Shown here: in pieces, positions 26,808 through 34,823 of the stretch | Numbering within the stretch: position 1 is the first letter of the stretch | Layout: each line of letters starts with the position of its first letter | Source: Lacticaseibacillus suibinensis | Lineage (GTDB): Bacteria; Bacillota; Bacilli; Lactobacillales; Lactobacillaceae | Direction: 5' to 3' | DNA: 64,000 nucleotides | Assembly: GCF_003946175.1 (NCBI RefSeq) | Contig: NZ_RHOK01000011.1 | Location: 1-64,000 of the forward strand | Notes under the pieces: generated by a model | The model's database searches: none | The model's input: the letters and a program-made list of their open reading frames with translations, nothing else | Told to the model about the DNA's origin: nothing | Position numbers and translations under genes: made by a program

Positions 26808-27699
26808 CAGGTTCACCCACTTTCATCCGGAAAATCTCATCTAATGATGGCGCCTGCTGCCGAAACCCGGCAATATAACCGCCAGCTGTCACGCGGTCAA
26901 AAATCGCTTGTCCCGCGGCCTCATCCATCAAGACCAGCTCAAAGTGGGTGCCAGTTTGCGTCACCTGCGCCACCCCTGGCAAAGCGCCCAGCTCGGCTTT
27001 GCTCAAGGCTGGTTCATCCAGGTGAATCCGCACCCGGCCGTACTGGGCGCGAATTTCCGCCACCGTCCCGGTCAGCACTTCCCGGCCATTTTTCAACATC
27101 ACCAAACGGTCTGACAAGGACTCGACGTTGCGCATGTCATGGCTGGAAAAAATAATCGCGGCACCATTTTCCTGCAACAACCGTACGCCCGCCTCCAGCA
27201 AACTGGCATTGACCGGATCCAGCCCGGAAAACGGCTCATCCAAAATAAGCAGCTTCGGCATCGCAATGAGCGCAGCAATCAGCTGCACCTTCTGCTGGTT
27301 CCCCTTGGACAAATCTTTGATTTTGTCCTTGCGCTTGCCTTTCACCTCAAAGCGATGGAGCCAATCATCCAACTGCGCATCCACGTCCTTGGCGGACAGT
27401 CCATGCAGCTGACCGAAAAACTGCACCTGCTCCTCGATGGTGAGCTTGGGATAAAGCCCCCGTTCTTCCGGCAAATAACCGATAAAATCGCGATTCAGCT
27501 GCGCCAGCGGCTGACCTTGCCAACTAATGCGCCCAGCATCTGGTTGCAACAAATCCAAAATCATCCGAAACGTCGTTGTTTTACCGGCACCATTTTGCCC
27601 AATCAACCCTAGGATCTCCCCTGGGGCAATCGTAAAGCTCACCTCGTCTACCGCTGTTTGATCCCCAAAGTGCTTGGTCACGCCTGCTACCTCAAGCAT
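26800..27699 (-). CDS. ABC transporter ATP-binding protein, NatA-like
   Basis: 299 residues. Walker A GQNGAGKTTT, signature LSKGNQQKV, Walker B LLILDEPFSGLD and switch His in FSSHDMRNVE. A C-terminal extension of about 80 residues follows (DUF4162-like position). It is the first gene of the five-gene ABC/GntR operon. The start ATG 27699 follows GGAG, and a promoter with an overlapping inverted repeat lies directly upstream. Confidence 0.93.
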   Translation of the reverse strand: MLEVAGVTKHFGDQTAVDEVSFTIAPGEILGLIGQNGAGKTTTFRMILDLLQPDAGRISWQGQPLAQLNRDFIGYLPEERGLYPKLTIEEQVQFFGQLHGLSAKDVDAQLDDWLHRFEVKGKRKDKIKDLSKGNQQKVQLIAALIAMPKLLILDEPFSGLDPVNASLLEAGVRLLQENGAAIIFSSHDMRNVESLSDRLVMLKNGREVLTGTVAEIRAQYGRVRIHLDEPALSKAELGALPGVAQVTQTGTHFELVLMDEAAGQAIFDRVTAGGYIAGFRQQAPSLDEIFRMKVGEPDA

Positions 27700-27712
27700 T
27701 TCTCCATCCCCT

Positions 27713-27740
27713 TACTGTATATATCCTTACATGTACAGTA
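27713..27740. promoter_or_regulatory. Inverted-repeat operator, probably for the GntR/YtrA regulator
   Basis: TACTGTA (27713-27719) and TACAGTA (27734-27740) form a perfect 7-bp inverted repeat separated by 14 bases. Its right arm contains the -10 box. Bound protein would block transcription of the five-gene operon. Confidence 0.6.
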
Positions 27741-27763
27741 TCACCAGTAAGCACTGCCGTCAA
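27735..27763 (-). promoter_or_regulatory. Promoter of the ABC/GntR operon
   Basis: Minus-strand TTGACG (27758-27763), 17-base spacer, TACTGT (27735-27740). Confidence 0.75.
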
Positions 27764-27776
27764 TCTGATTCCAAAC

Positions 27777-27808
27777 AAAAACGACCTTGGCTAATTAGCC
27801 AAGATCGT
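27777..27808 (-). terminator. Terminator downstream of the cysteine desulfurase operon
   Basis: Minus-strand ACGATCTTGGC-TAATTA-GCCAAGGTCGT followed by TTTTT. The stem contains a U-G pair when read as minus-strand RNA and an A-C mismatch on the other strand, so it serves leftward transcription. It is 180 bases after the desulfurase stop. Confidence 0.88.
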
Positions 27809-27985
27809 TTCTACTGATACCTTGTAACCTCTACCTGCGATCGCAGATCGTCAATTCAGGTCAGCTGGCAGGCTATCTTCAAACCACAGCATCACCTAGT
27901 CGAAGAAACATGAATGACTAGATCAGCCTATTCTCCAGTGGGCGGCCGTGGTGGTGAGCGGAGCCCACCCCGCAGCCGCCCGCGG
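27809..27985 (-). ncRNA. Folded RNA region downstream of iscS: long 3' UTR or small RNA
   Basis: No gene fits here. Read leftward, the stretch holds a two-tier GC hairpin (GGGCGGC/GCCGCCC enclosing GGTGGGC/GCTCACC with a G-U pair), a nested imperfect stem (CTGG/CCAG, AGGCT/AGCCT, CTAGTC/GACTAG, 27865-27938), a 12-base palindrome CTGCGATCGCAG (27835-27846), and then the terminator. It may be a processed 3' UTR or an independent RNA. No promoter is evident, and no known RNA family was recognised. Confidence 0.4.
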
Positions 27986-27988
27986 CCG

Positions 27989-29146
27989 CTAATGCGCTTT
28001 GCTGCGCAGGCGGGTAACGATTTTCTCTAAGGCATCGATGAATTGGGCGATGTCCATCACCGTGGTGAAAGCGCCGAAGGAAATCCGAATGGACTCGGCA
28101 ATCCGCGGGCTATCCGCCCCGTACATCGCCGTCAGCACATGAGATGGCTCCATGCTGCCCGCCGTGCAGGCTGAGCCGCCAGAAATGGCAAAGCCTGCCA
28201 AATCAAGGTTGGTCTGCAGCGCATAGGTCGAAACGCCGGGGAACCAAAGATTAAGCACATGGTTGAGCGCGTCCGCCTTCAGCGGGCCATTGACCTTGAA
28301 ATCGATGCCGGCGCCAGTCAGCGAATCAATAATCTGTTGCTTGAAGCCGAAGTACTTCGCCTGACGATCGGCTTTTTCCTGTGGGGTAATCAACCGTACT
28401 GCTTCAGCAAACCCGGCCACCGCTGGTGGGTTCTCGGTGCCGGCGCGGCGCTTGGTTTCCTGCTCGCCGCCTTTGAGGAAAGACGGGAAATTGATGCCGG
28501 CGCGGCGATATAAAAAGCCGATACCCTTGGGACCATTGATTTTATGCGCGGAGACGCTGAGCATGTCCACCTGCAAGGCATTCACATCAATCTCCAAAAG
28601 GCCATACGCTTGCGTCGCATCCGTGTGGAACCACGCTTGGTGGTTCGCCAGACGGGCCCCGATTTCAGCAATCGGCTGACGGCTGCCGACTTCGTTATTG
28701 CCCAGCATGATTGAGACCAAAATCGTGTCATCATCTAAGGCCGCGTCAAAGTCCGCCAGGCTGATTTCCCCGTTTTCGTCCACTGGCAGATACGTGACGT
28801 TGAAGCCTTCCTGCTCCAAGGCCGCCATCGGCTTTAACACGCTGGGATGTTCAATCGCCGTGGTAATGATGTGCTTGCCTAGGCTAGCGCGCTTGTGCGC
28901 CGTCTGCATGATGGCAGTGTTATTAGCCTCAGTCGCGCCACTGGTGAGGACAATTTCGGTGGGTTTAGCCCCGATACTGTTGGCCAGGGTCGCATGGGCG
29001 GCGTCCATCACCGTATGTGCTTCACGGCCGAACCAATGCGTCGAGCTGGGATTGCCAAAATCCTGCTGCATCTGGGTCATCATCGTGTCAATGACTGGCT
29101 TGGCCATGGGGGTGGTGGCGGCATTATCAAGATAAATATGGGTCAA
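27989..29146 (-). CDS. Cysteine desulfurase (IscS/NifS family)
   Basis: 385 residues. The PLP enzyme removes sulphur from cysteine. The N-terminus YLDNAATTPM is typical; the PLP lysine lies in VSAHKINGPKGIG and the catalytic Cys in SGGSACTAGSMEPSHVL. By analogy with YrvO in Bacillus it probably donates sulphur to MnmA, whose gene is at 21350-22465. The start is TTG 29146 with AGGAGT upstream. It is the last of four genes: nudix, small membrane protein, mtnN and this one. Confidence 0.95.
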   Translation of the reverse strand: MTHIYLDNAATTPMAKPVIDTMMTQMQQDFGNPSSTHWFGREAHTVMDAAHATLANSIGAKPTEIVLTSGATEANNTAIMQTAHKRASLGKHIITTAIEHPSVLKPMAALEQEGFNVTYLPVDENGEISLADFDAALDDDTILVSIMLGNNEVGSRQPIAEIGARLANHQAWFHTDATQAYGLLEIDVNALQVDMLSVSAHKINGPKGIGFLYRRAGINFPSFLKGGEQETKRRAGTENPPAVAGFAEAVRLITPQEKADRQAKYFGFKQQIIDSLTGAGIDFKVNGPLKADALNHVLNLWFPGVSTYALQTNLDLAGFAISGGSACTAGSMEPSHVLTAMYGADSPRIAESIRISFGAFTTVMDIAQFIDALEKIVTRLRSKAH

Positions 29147-29167
29147 AATCGCTTACTCCTTTGTTCG

Positions 29168-29860
29168 TTAATTCAACTGGTGCAAGTAGGCCAGCAGCAT
29201 CGCGGCGCTGCGCTTGCCCGCATCAATGATGAAATCATCAAAGTTAACACTGGCTTCACTATCACCATTGTCGCTCATCGCTCGAATCACCACAAAAGGC
29301 GTGTGGAATTCAGTGGCGACTTGGCCGATTGCCGCGCCTTCCATTTCACTGGCCAGGGCCTCTGGATAAATCGCCAAAATGCGTTGAATCGCGGTTTTGC
29401 TAGCAATAAACTGATCGCCAGACACAATCAGGCCCACATGTGTGGTGAGCTGAGTGGCTTCGGCGGCCGCTTTGATGGCCGCCACCACGGTTGGATCAGC
29501 CTTGAACCGCTGCGGCTGCTGCGGCAGTTGGCCAGGCAGATAACCAAAAGCGGTGGCATCAACATCGTGATAGGCCACTTCATCTGAGATCACCACATCC
29601 CCAATGGCTAACCCGGTGCCAATACCGCCGGCGCTACCAGTGTTGATCAGCACATCTGGATGGTATTCATTGAGCAGCACCGTGGCGGTCATCCCGGCTT
29701 GGACCTTGCCAATGCCCGATTCGACTAAGGTCACTTCGACCCCATCCAGTTGGCCATGGTAATAATGCTGGCTGGCAAAAACTTTTTCTTCCTTGTTCGC
29801 CAGTTTTGGCAACAAGGTCCGAATTTCTTCTTCCATCGCGCAAATCACGCCGATTTTCAT
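29168..29860 (-). CDS. mtnN: 5'-methylthioadenosine/S-adenosylhomocysteine nucleosidase
   Basis: 230 residues from MKIGVICAMEEEI. It cleaves adenine from MTA and SAH in methionine and AI-2 recycling. GSAGGIG (about 75), ASEMEGAAIG (catalytic Glu) and AMSDNGD (catalytic Asp) are present. The start ATG 29860 follows AAGGAGTG. A frame extended upstream by ten codons lacks a better signal. It lies between a small membrane protein gene and the cysteine desulfurase. Confidence 0.96.
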   Translation of the reverse strand: MKIGVICAMEEEIRTLLPKLANKEEKVFASQHYYHGQLDGVEVTLVESGIGKVQAGMTATVLLNEYHPDVLINTGSAGGIGTGLAIGDVVISDEVAYHDVDATAFGYLPGQLPQQPQRFKADPTVVAAIKAAAEATQLTTHVGLIVSGDQFIASKTAIQRILAIYPEALASEMEGAAIGQVATEFHTPFVVIRAMSDNGDSEASVNFDDFIIDAGKRSAAMLLAYLHQLN

Positions 29861-29908
29861 TACTGACACTCCTTTATCCTTGCGAGTCACTTACTAATTG
29901 TACGCTCA

Positions 29909-30160
29909 TTACAGGAAAAACAGAACCACCAAGACGATGATCAATAGCACCGCAGTGATGCCAATCGCCCAGTTCAGTTTCTTCTTGAGGCTGTTGACTT
30001 TTTTGAAGGTGGGTTCGTCAAACCGGCCGGTGGTGGGTTTCGGCCGGCTTTCCTTTGCGTATTCCCGCTCGGCTTCGCGCCGTTTTTCATCACGAGTTTC
30101 GGCCTCGGCTGCGGCTTTGGCCTGGGCCTCACGATATTCTTTCCGGGTCATCTCAGCCAT
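29909..30160 (-). CDS. Small tail-anchored membrane protein
   Basis: 83 residues. A highly charged Ala/Glu/Arg-rich helical N-terminus (about 1-40, possible coiled coil) is followed by a basic region and a single C-terminal hydrophobic segment (about 63-83). The layout fits a tail-anchored protein with its soluble part in the cytoplasm. The start ATG 30160 follows GAGGAGG and overlaps the nudix stop by eight bases. Similar unnamed proteins occur next to mtnN in lactobacilli; no function is known. Confidence 0.85.
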   Translation of the reverse strand: MAEMTRKEYREAQAKAAAEAETRDEKRREAEREYAKESRPKPTTGRFDEPTFKKVNSLKKKLNWAIGITAVLLIIVLVVLFFL

Positions 30161-30689
30161 GCTTTGCCTCCTCTAGCGCCCACAGCGCCACTGCCAACGT
30201 GGTTTTGGCATCACAGATCAACCCTGCTTGCTGCGCCGCTTGAGCTTCTTGCAGACTCAACCATTCGCCTCGCACCGATTCCCCCAGATCTTGCGGCCGC
30301 TGCTGGGCTGGTGCATGAAAGTCCTCAGCCAAGAAGAGGTGCGTCTGAGCATCCGAAAAACCCGCACTTTGATAAAAGTGGGTCAGCGGTTGCCAGTGCT
30401 CAGCCGCCAGCTGCGCCTCTTCGTTCAGCTCGCGTTTGGCCGCTTGGAGCGGTGTTTCGCCAGGCTCAATTTTGCCCGCTGGCACTTCCAAAGTCTCTTG
30501 CCCCAGCGGCGTGCGCCATTGCCGAACAAACAAGGCGCGGCCTCGCTTGCGGGCGAGCACCCCAGCGGCGCCAGTCGTGTGCACGAGAATCCGCGGCGCA
30601 GTGGTGCCGTCTGGCAGGCGGACTGTAAGCTCACTTAACGTTAAAATCGGCCCAGCATAAAGTTGTTTTCGTTGCTCAATGGTTTCCAA
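30153..30689 (-). CDS. NUDIX hydrolase, probably ADP-ribose pyrophosphatase
   Basis: 178 residues. A Nudix box is visible in GKIEPGETPLQAAKRELNEE, with the final glycine position (EExGU) replaced (EEAQL), a mild deviation. The overall plan, with an N-terminal beta domain and GVLARKRGRALFVRQWR before the box, fits ADP-ribose diphosphatases of the NudF type. The start is TTG 30689 with an AGAAGG Shine-Dalgarno. It is the first gene of the operon with mtnN and the cysteine desulfurase. Confidence 0.9.
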   Translation of the reverse strand: METIEQRKQLYAGPILTLSELTVRLPDGTTAPRILVHTTGAAGVLARKRGRALFVRQWRTPLGQETLEVPAGKIEPGETPLQAAKRELNEEAQLAAEHWQPLTHFYQSAGFSDAQTHLFLAEDFHAPAQQRPQDLGESVRGEWLSLQEAQAAQQAGLICDAKTTLAVALWALEEAKHG

Positions 30690-30722
30690 GCGCTTGCCTT
30701 CTTTCCGGTTTCTTCATAGCCC

Positions 30723-30751
30723 ATGATACCAATGGCCGCCCAGATTACCAA
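30723..30751 (-). promoter_or_regulatory. Promoter of the nudix-mtnN-desulfurase operon
   Basis: Minus-strand TTGGTA (30746-30751), 17-base spacer, TATCAT (30723-30728). Confidence 0.65.
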
Positions 30752-30804
30752 CGCCTTAAGAGATTCTTGACGAAAGTCCATCCGAAGGCGGATATGACCA
30801 CCCC

Positions 30805-30810
30805 TATAAT
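30805..30810 (+). promoter_or_regulatory. -10 box upstream of the XpaC/TelA operon
   Basis: TATAAT at 30805-30810 lies about 50 bases before the first start codon. No clear -35 was found at 16-18 bases. Confidence 0.4.
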
Positions 30811-30856
30811 ATGGTAAACTGAGGTCACGTAAGCATTATAGCAGGAAGTGAAAAAC

Positions 30857-31582
30857 GTGAAAAAACCGGAAAAACGAATCCGCTGGCTCCGCGTTGGGCT
30901 GTGGGCCGCTGGCGGCGCAGTGTTAGGGCTCCTCACTGGCCGGGTGTGGATTGCCGCGTTCTTATTGGTGGTGTTCGGCGGCGCGCGCTTGATCGGTGAA
31001 CTCAGCCGGCCTGAGCCTGAACCCGAAACGCCACCCATTTCGCCTGATATGGCCGCCCATTACAGCGAAGCAGGCCTCTCGGAAACTGAAATCAACTTGT
31101 TTCGGGACACGATGGACCAAGCCGCAGACCAAATCCATGACTTCGAGGCAATCGCGGACCGCGTGCCCAAAATTAAGGCCATCGCCTTAAATGCCGATTT
31201 ACTCGACATCATGCATGCTTATTTTAAGGCCATTGTGCAGACGCCGAAAAAGCTCGGGGCGGCCGGCCATTTTATTTATGAACAATTGCCTAACCTACTG
31301 CGCATTGCGCAGAAATACGAAACGATTTCGCATCATGAAGTCAAAACGCAAGATACCTATGACGTGTTGACCACTGCCGCCAACACCCTCGCCGACTTGG
31401 CGGCCACCATCAAAGATGGCTATGCGGCATTTGTCGAAAGCGATATCGATGACTTGGAAGCCGATTTGAACTTGGCCAAGCAGCAGATTAAACCACGCTT
31501 GACTGAATCGACCCAGCCGCTGAACCGGCAAGTTAATTTGAATGCAACCATTAAGGAAGAAACGGGGCATGAACATGAATGA
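30857..31582 (+). CDS. XpaC-like 5-bromo-4-chloroindolyl phosphate hydrolysis family protein
   Basis: 241 residues. Two short hydrophobic segments near the N-terminus (about 12-45) are followed by an acidic Pro/Glu stretch and an all-helical domain, the plan of XpaC family proteins. Despite the family name no phosphatase activity is established. It pairs with TelA downstream, overlapping it by about 14 bases, an association conserved in Bacillota. The start GTG 30857 was preferred since AGGAAG lies at proper distance; a GTG three codons earlier overlaps that signal. Confidence 0.85.
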   Translation: MKKPEKRIRWLRVGLWAAGGAVLGLLTGRVWIAAFLLVVFGGARLIGELSRPEPEPETPPISPDMAAHYSEAGLSETEINLFRDTMDQAADQIHDFEAIADRVPKIKAIALNADLLDIMHAYFKAIVQTPKKLGAAGHFIYEQLPNLLRIAQKYETISHHEVKTQDTYDVLTTAANTLADLAATIKDGYAAFVESDIDDLEADLNLAKQQIKPRLTESTQPLNRQVNLNATIKEETGHEHE

Positions 31583-32768
31583 CGAACCGACACCACAACC
31601 AACTAGCACTCAAGCCGATCCAGACCTACTCAATGACCTGCTGAGCCAGCCCTTCACCGCCGCCGCGCCTGCTGCCGCTACCGGCCAAGCACCAGAAGCG
31701 CAGGTGAAAAAAGCTAACCTCACGCCTGAGCAGGAAAAACAGGCCAAAGACCTGGCCGCCCAAATCGATGTCAAAAACACCGAAGCGGTGATGAACTATG
31801 GCGCCAACGCCCAAAAGCAGCTCGGCCAGTTCTCTCAGACCATGCTGGACAAGGTGCAAAGCCAAGACACGGGTGCAGTCGGCGATGCGTTGACCTCACT
31901 CATGGCCCGGCTGAATGAAGCCAATCCGGATGAGTTACGGGCCGAAAACAACAACGTCTTCAAGAAAATCTTCGGCAAAGTGCGCCGCTCGATTTTCGAA
32001 ATTACCGCGAAGTACCAAAAAATTGGCGCTCAAATCGACACCATTGCGGCCCGCCTTGGCAAGGAGCAGCAAGGCCTGATCAACGACAACAAAATGCTTG
32101 ATGAACTTTACGTCCAAAACAAGGCCTACTTTGATGCACTGAACATCTACATTGCAGCGGCCAAGATGAAGCAAGAAGAACTCTTGACCACCACCATTCC
32201 CGCTGCGATGAAGGAAGCGCAAGATTCCGGCGATCAAATGAAGGTCCAGGAAGTCAACGACCTCAAGCAGTTCGAGGCTCGGCTGGAAAAACGCGCCTAC
32301 GACCTGCAGCTGGCCCGTGAAATCACCTTGCAGCAGGCCCCGCAAATCCGCCTGATTCAAAATACCAATCAGGCTCTGGCAGAAAAAATCCAGGCCTCCA
32401 TCAATACTGCCATTCCGCTCTGGAAGAACCAGGTGGCGATCGCCCTCACCTTATTGCGCCAAAAAGATGCCGTCACCGCCCAGCGGGAAGTCTCCGAAAC
32501 CACCAACGATTTGCTCAAGAAGAATTCGAATATGTTGAAGATTTCGGCCATCGAAACCGCCAAGGAAAACGAACGTGGCGTCGTCGATATCGAAACCCTC
32601 ACCCAAACCCAAAACGATTTGGTCGACACCTTGCAGCAAACCCTCCAGATTCAGCAGGAAGGCCGCGCCAAGCGCCAAGCCGCCGAATTGGAACTGGGCA
32701 AAATGGAAGAAGACCTCAAGAACCACCTGCTCGATTACACCCATGGCGATATGCATCCCCGCCAGTAA
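31569..32768 (+). CDS. Toxic anion resistance protein, TelA/KlaA family
   Basis: 399 residues, acidic and Pro/Thr-rich at the N-terminus, then almost entirely helical and Gln/Lys-rich (coiled-coil-like). It matches TelA/KlaA (PF05816) proteins in length and in segments such as [20 protein letters not shown]. Family members are linked to tellurite or envelope stress tolerance, mechanism unknown. AAGGAAG lies nine bases before ATG 31569; ATG 31575 is an alternative. It overlaps and follows xpaC, and a strong terminator ends the operon. Confidence 0.9.
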   Translation: MNMNDEPTPQPTSTQADPDLLNDLLSQPFTAAAPAAATGQAPEAQVKKANLTPEQEKQAKDLAAQIDVKNTEAVMNYGANAQKQLGQFSQTMLDKVQSQDTGAVGDALTSLMARLNEANPDELRAENNNVFKKIFGKVRRSIFEITAKYQKIGAQIDTIAARLGKEQQGLINDNKMLDELYVQNKAYFDALNIYIAAAKMKQEELLTTTIPAAMKEAQDSGDQMKVQEVNDLKQFEARLEKRAYDLQLAREITLQQAPQIRLIQNTNQALAEKIQASINTAIPLWKNQVAIALTLLRQKDAVTAQREVSETTNDLLKKNSNMLKISAIETAKENERGVVDIETLTQTQNDLVDTLQQTLQIQQEGRAKRQAAELELGKMEEDLKNHLLDYTHGDMHPRQ

Positions 32769-32785
32769 TCAGCGGCAACGTCAAA

Positions 32786-32818
32786 GCAGCGAATTCTCAT
32801 CGAATTCGCTGCTTTTTT
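32786..32818 (+). terminator. Terminator of the XpaC/TelA operon
   Basis: GCAGCGAATTC/GAATTCGCTGC, an 11-bp stem with a five-base loop, then TTTTTT. Confidence 0.95.
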
Positions 32819-32835
32819 GTACATTCAAGTCTGAT

Positions 32836-33324
32836 TCAACCGAGCGGCTTCACCATGTTGTACCACACCTCACCGGCATGGCTAGAGGCAGATTGGCCTT
32901 CGTTGCGAAAGCCATGTGTTGCATAAAATGGCACCAGGCGCATCAAGCACGTCAGCGTGATGGCGCGCCGGTGTTGCGCAGCGGCCACTTGGGCCAGCTG
33001 CGCAAGCAACTGGCCCCCTAAGCCTTGGCCGCGGCGGTTTGGCGCCACCGCCAAACTCAGGACGGCCTGATAAGGCGCAACTGCCGCATTGGCCGCCGCC
33101 TTAGCGAATAACTCATCAGTCAAATACCGCTGGTCAATCGCAGGCCCAACAATGTAGCCCAGCACTTGATCGGCGACGACGGCGACAATAAAGGTCTCCG
33201 GATAAGCCGCAATGCGGGCCTGCATGCTACTTTTGGTGGCGGCTTCGGCGGGACTGAAGCCCGCAGTTTCAATGGCCATAATGGCCGCCAGGTCACTAGC
33301 CTGGGCCGGGCGAAATTGAGTCAC
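32836..33324 (-). CDS. GNAT family N-acetyltransferase
   Basis: 162 residues. LSLAVAPNRRGQGLGGQLLA is the acetyl-CoA pyrophosphate-binding motif A (about 85-104), and VPFYATHGFRNEG is the usual C-terminal motif. The acceptor is unknown. The start is GTG 33324 (MTQFRPAQASDLAAI), with AAAGGAG eight bases upstream; the longer frame overlaps the phosphatase gene. It is the last gene of a three-gene leftward operon. Confidence 0.92.
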   Translation of the reverse strand: MTQFRPAQASDLAAIMAIETAGFSPAEAATKSSMQARIAAYPETFIVAVVADQVLGYIVGPAIDQRYLTDELFAKAAANAAVAPYQAVLSLAVAPNRRGQGLGGQLLAQLAQVAAAQHRRAITLTCLMRLVPFYATHGFRNEGQSASSHAGEVWYNMVKPLG

Positions 33325-33350
33325 AATCAGGGCTCCTTTGGGGGCAGTCA

Positions 33351-33998
33351 TTAGAGAATGGAGACATTGCCTTCATCCAAGTCGGTATGAGTTAAATAAG
33401 CAGTTTGGTTGTACACATCTAAGTAAAAACGGCCCTCATGCACCGCGAGAATCGAAGTGGACAGATTTTTCAAGCCGAGCAAATTCTCGTTGCCAGTCGC
33501 CGCTTTGATGCCCAGTTGGCTGATTCCACCATGGGAAAACACTAAGGCATTTTCATTTTCGCCGAGGCTGGCGGCAATCTGCTGCAGTGCCTTGCGAAAC
33601 CGGCTGCGCGCTTGATCAAAATCTTCCACGCCTAACGCTTGAAGCGCCGGATCATTTTCACGGTGGGACAACTTCGCAAACAGGGTTGGTGAGGTGGCAA
33701 TCAAATCAGCGCGCTGTTTGCCTTCCCATTGGCCAAAGGAAAGCTCCTTCAGCCCCACCAAAGATTGAATTGGGAGCGTCAGCCCCATCGCTTCAGTCAC
33801 GATGGTGGCCGTTTGCTGCGCCCGGGCAATTGGGCTGGTGTAGACCTGGGTAAACGGATACGCCGCTAAATACTGCGCCAGTTGGTGATAACCGGTCAGA
33901 TCAGCGGTCGGTAGCTGACTGTCGGCCCCGGCCCCTTGCAGGCGCTTGGCCAAATTCCAAGCGGTTTTGCCATGGCGAATGATAAACAAACGCTTCAT
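33351..33998 (-). CDS. Histidine phosphatase family protein
   Basis: 215 residues with the phosphoglycerate-mutase-like catalytic motif IIRHGKTAWN (6-15), the second His in FSHGGISQLG, and a Glu in KELSFGQWEG. It is the second such enzyme in the window. The ATG overlaps the stop of the ComA-like gene as ATGA. The Shine-Dalgarno is weak (GGGAAAAAT), so translation may depend on coupling. Its substrate is not predicted. Confidence 0.92.
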   Translation of the reverse strand: MKRLFIIRHGKTAWNLAKRLQGAGADSQLPTADLTGYHQLAQYLAAYPFTQVYTSPIARAQQTATIVTEAMGLTLPIQSLVGLKELSFGQWEGKQRADLIATSPTLFAKLSHRENDPALQALGVEDFDQARSRFRKALQQIAASLGENENALVFSHGGISQLGIKAATGNENLLGLKNLSTSILAVHEGRFYLDVYNQTAYLTHTDLDEGNVSIL

Positions 33999-34750
33999 TG
34001 AATTTTTCCCACGGTATCGCCGCGCAACCCGCGCCGCAAAGTTTCGACGGCGGTGGCTTCAGCCGCGGCAATGTTACCTAAGTTGACTTGCGGCCCAAAT
34101 TTGAGAATCAAGGCCACTTGCTGCGGCTTCAGCGGCGCTTCAAAAATCAAGCGGTCGCGGCCTGCTTTCGCCAGCGCGTCCAGTTCACTTTCAATAATGG
34201 CCCCACTTGCGTCATAGATGCCGATATTTTTGCCGGCTTCTCTGGCTTCGAGGATGACATAGTTGGCGCCAGCGGCCAAATCGGCCTGGATTTCGGCAAG
34301 TCGCTGCGGCACGGTCAGCTCATGATCCAGAGTGGGATTTTTCTTGCCGACTTCCGTGAGCACAAACAAGCCAGCCGCCTGGGCTTGTTCAATCAACACC
34401 TGCCGCCTGGCCGGCGTAATGACCGTGGAGCCATCGCTGATCTCCACCCCGTTGAACCCTAAGGCCTGGGTTTCCTGCAAGAAAGCAGCGTACTGCCCGG
34501 CGGCTTCCGCGACTTCCAGCAGTGTGCCGCCGGGATAAACCACAATGTTGGCCTGCCGATACAACGCGACTTTTTGTTTGATCAGATTCCGGTCCATGGT
34601 TGCCGCCGTGCCCCAGCCCAACTTAATGAAGTCGATCGTGGCGCCGGCAGTGGCCACCAAATCCGTCGCTGCATTCAGCCCAAAGCCTTTGTCCAAGACC
34701 ATTGTTTTACCAGCCCCGCTCTGGGCGCCTAAAAAATCGTAAGCTAACAT
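33995..34750 (-). CDS. Phosphosulfolactate synthase (ComA) family protein
   Basis: 251 residues. TMVLDKGFG, ATIDFIKLGWGTA, VVYPGGTLLEVA, NGVEISDGS and FVLTEVGKK match the TIM-barrel ComA family (PF02679), whose archaeal members add sulphite to phosphoenolpyruvate in coenzyme M synthesis. The Bacillus homologue YitD belongs to the same family. No ComB or ComC gene is nearby, so the reaction here is uncertain. The start ATG 34750 follows GGAGGGTCAGGAT. It is the first gene of the operon with the phosphatase and GNAT genes. Confidence 0.88.
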   Translation of the reverse strand: MLAYDFLGAQSGAGKTMVLDKGFGLNAATDLVATAGATIDFIKLGWGTAATMDRNLIKQKVALYRQANIVVYPGGTLLEVAEAAGQYAAFLQETQALGFNGVEISDGSTVITPARRQVLIEQAQAAGLFVLTEVGKKNPTLDHELTVPQRLAEIQADLAAGANYVILEAREAGKNIGIYDASGAIIESELDALAKAGRDRLIFEAPLKPQQVALILKFGPQVNLGNIAAAEATAVETLRRGLRGDTVGKIQ

Positions 34751-34823
34751 ATCCTGACCCTCCAAACAAATGATTTGATTAGAACCAGCTTAAACAAAAA
34801 GTGTGACTTTTTTGGGATCATTG

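Noticed and set aside
27809-27985. Identification as 6S or SRP RNA
   Set aside because: Size is compatible with 6S, but no single long rod with a central bubble closing 5' to 3' could be drawn, and the SRP GGAAGGAAGCA-type loop is absent. Kept as an unassigned folded RNA.
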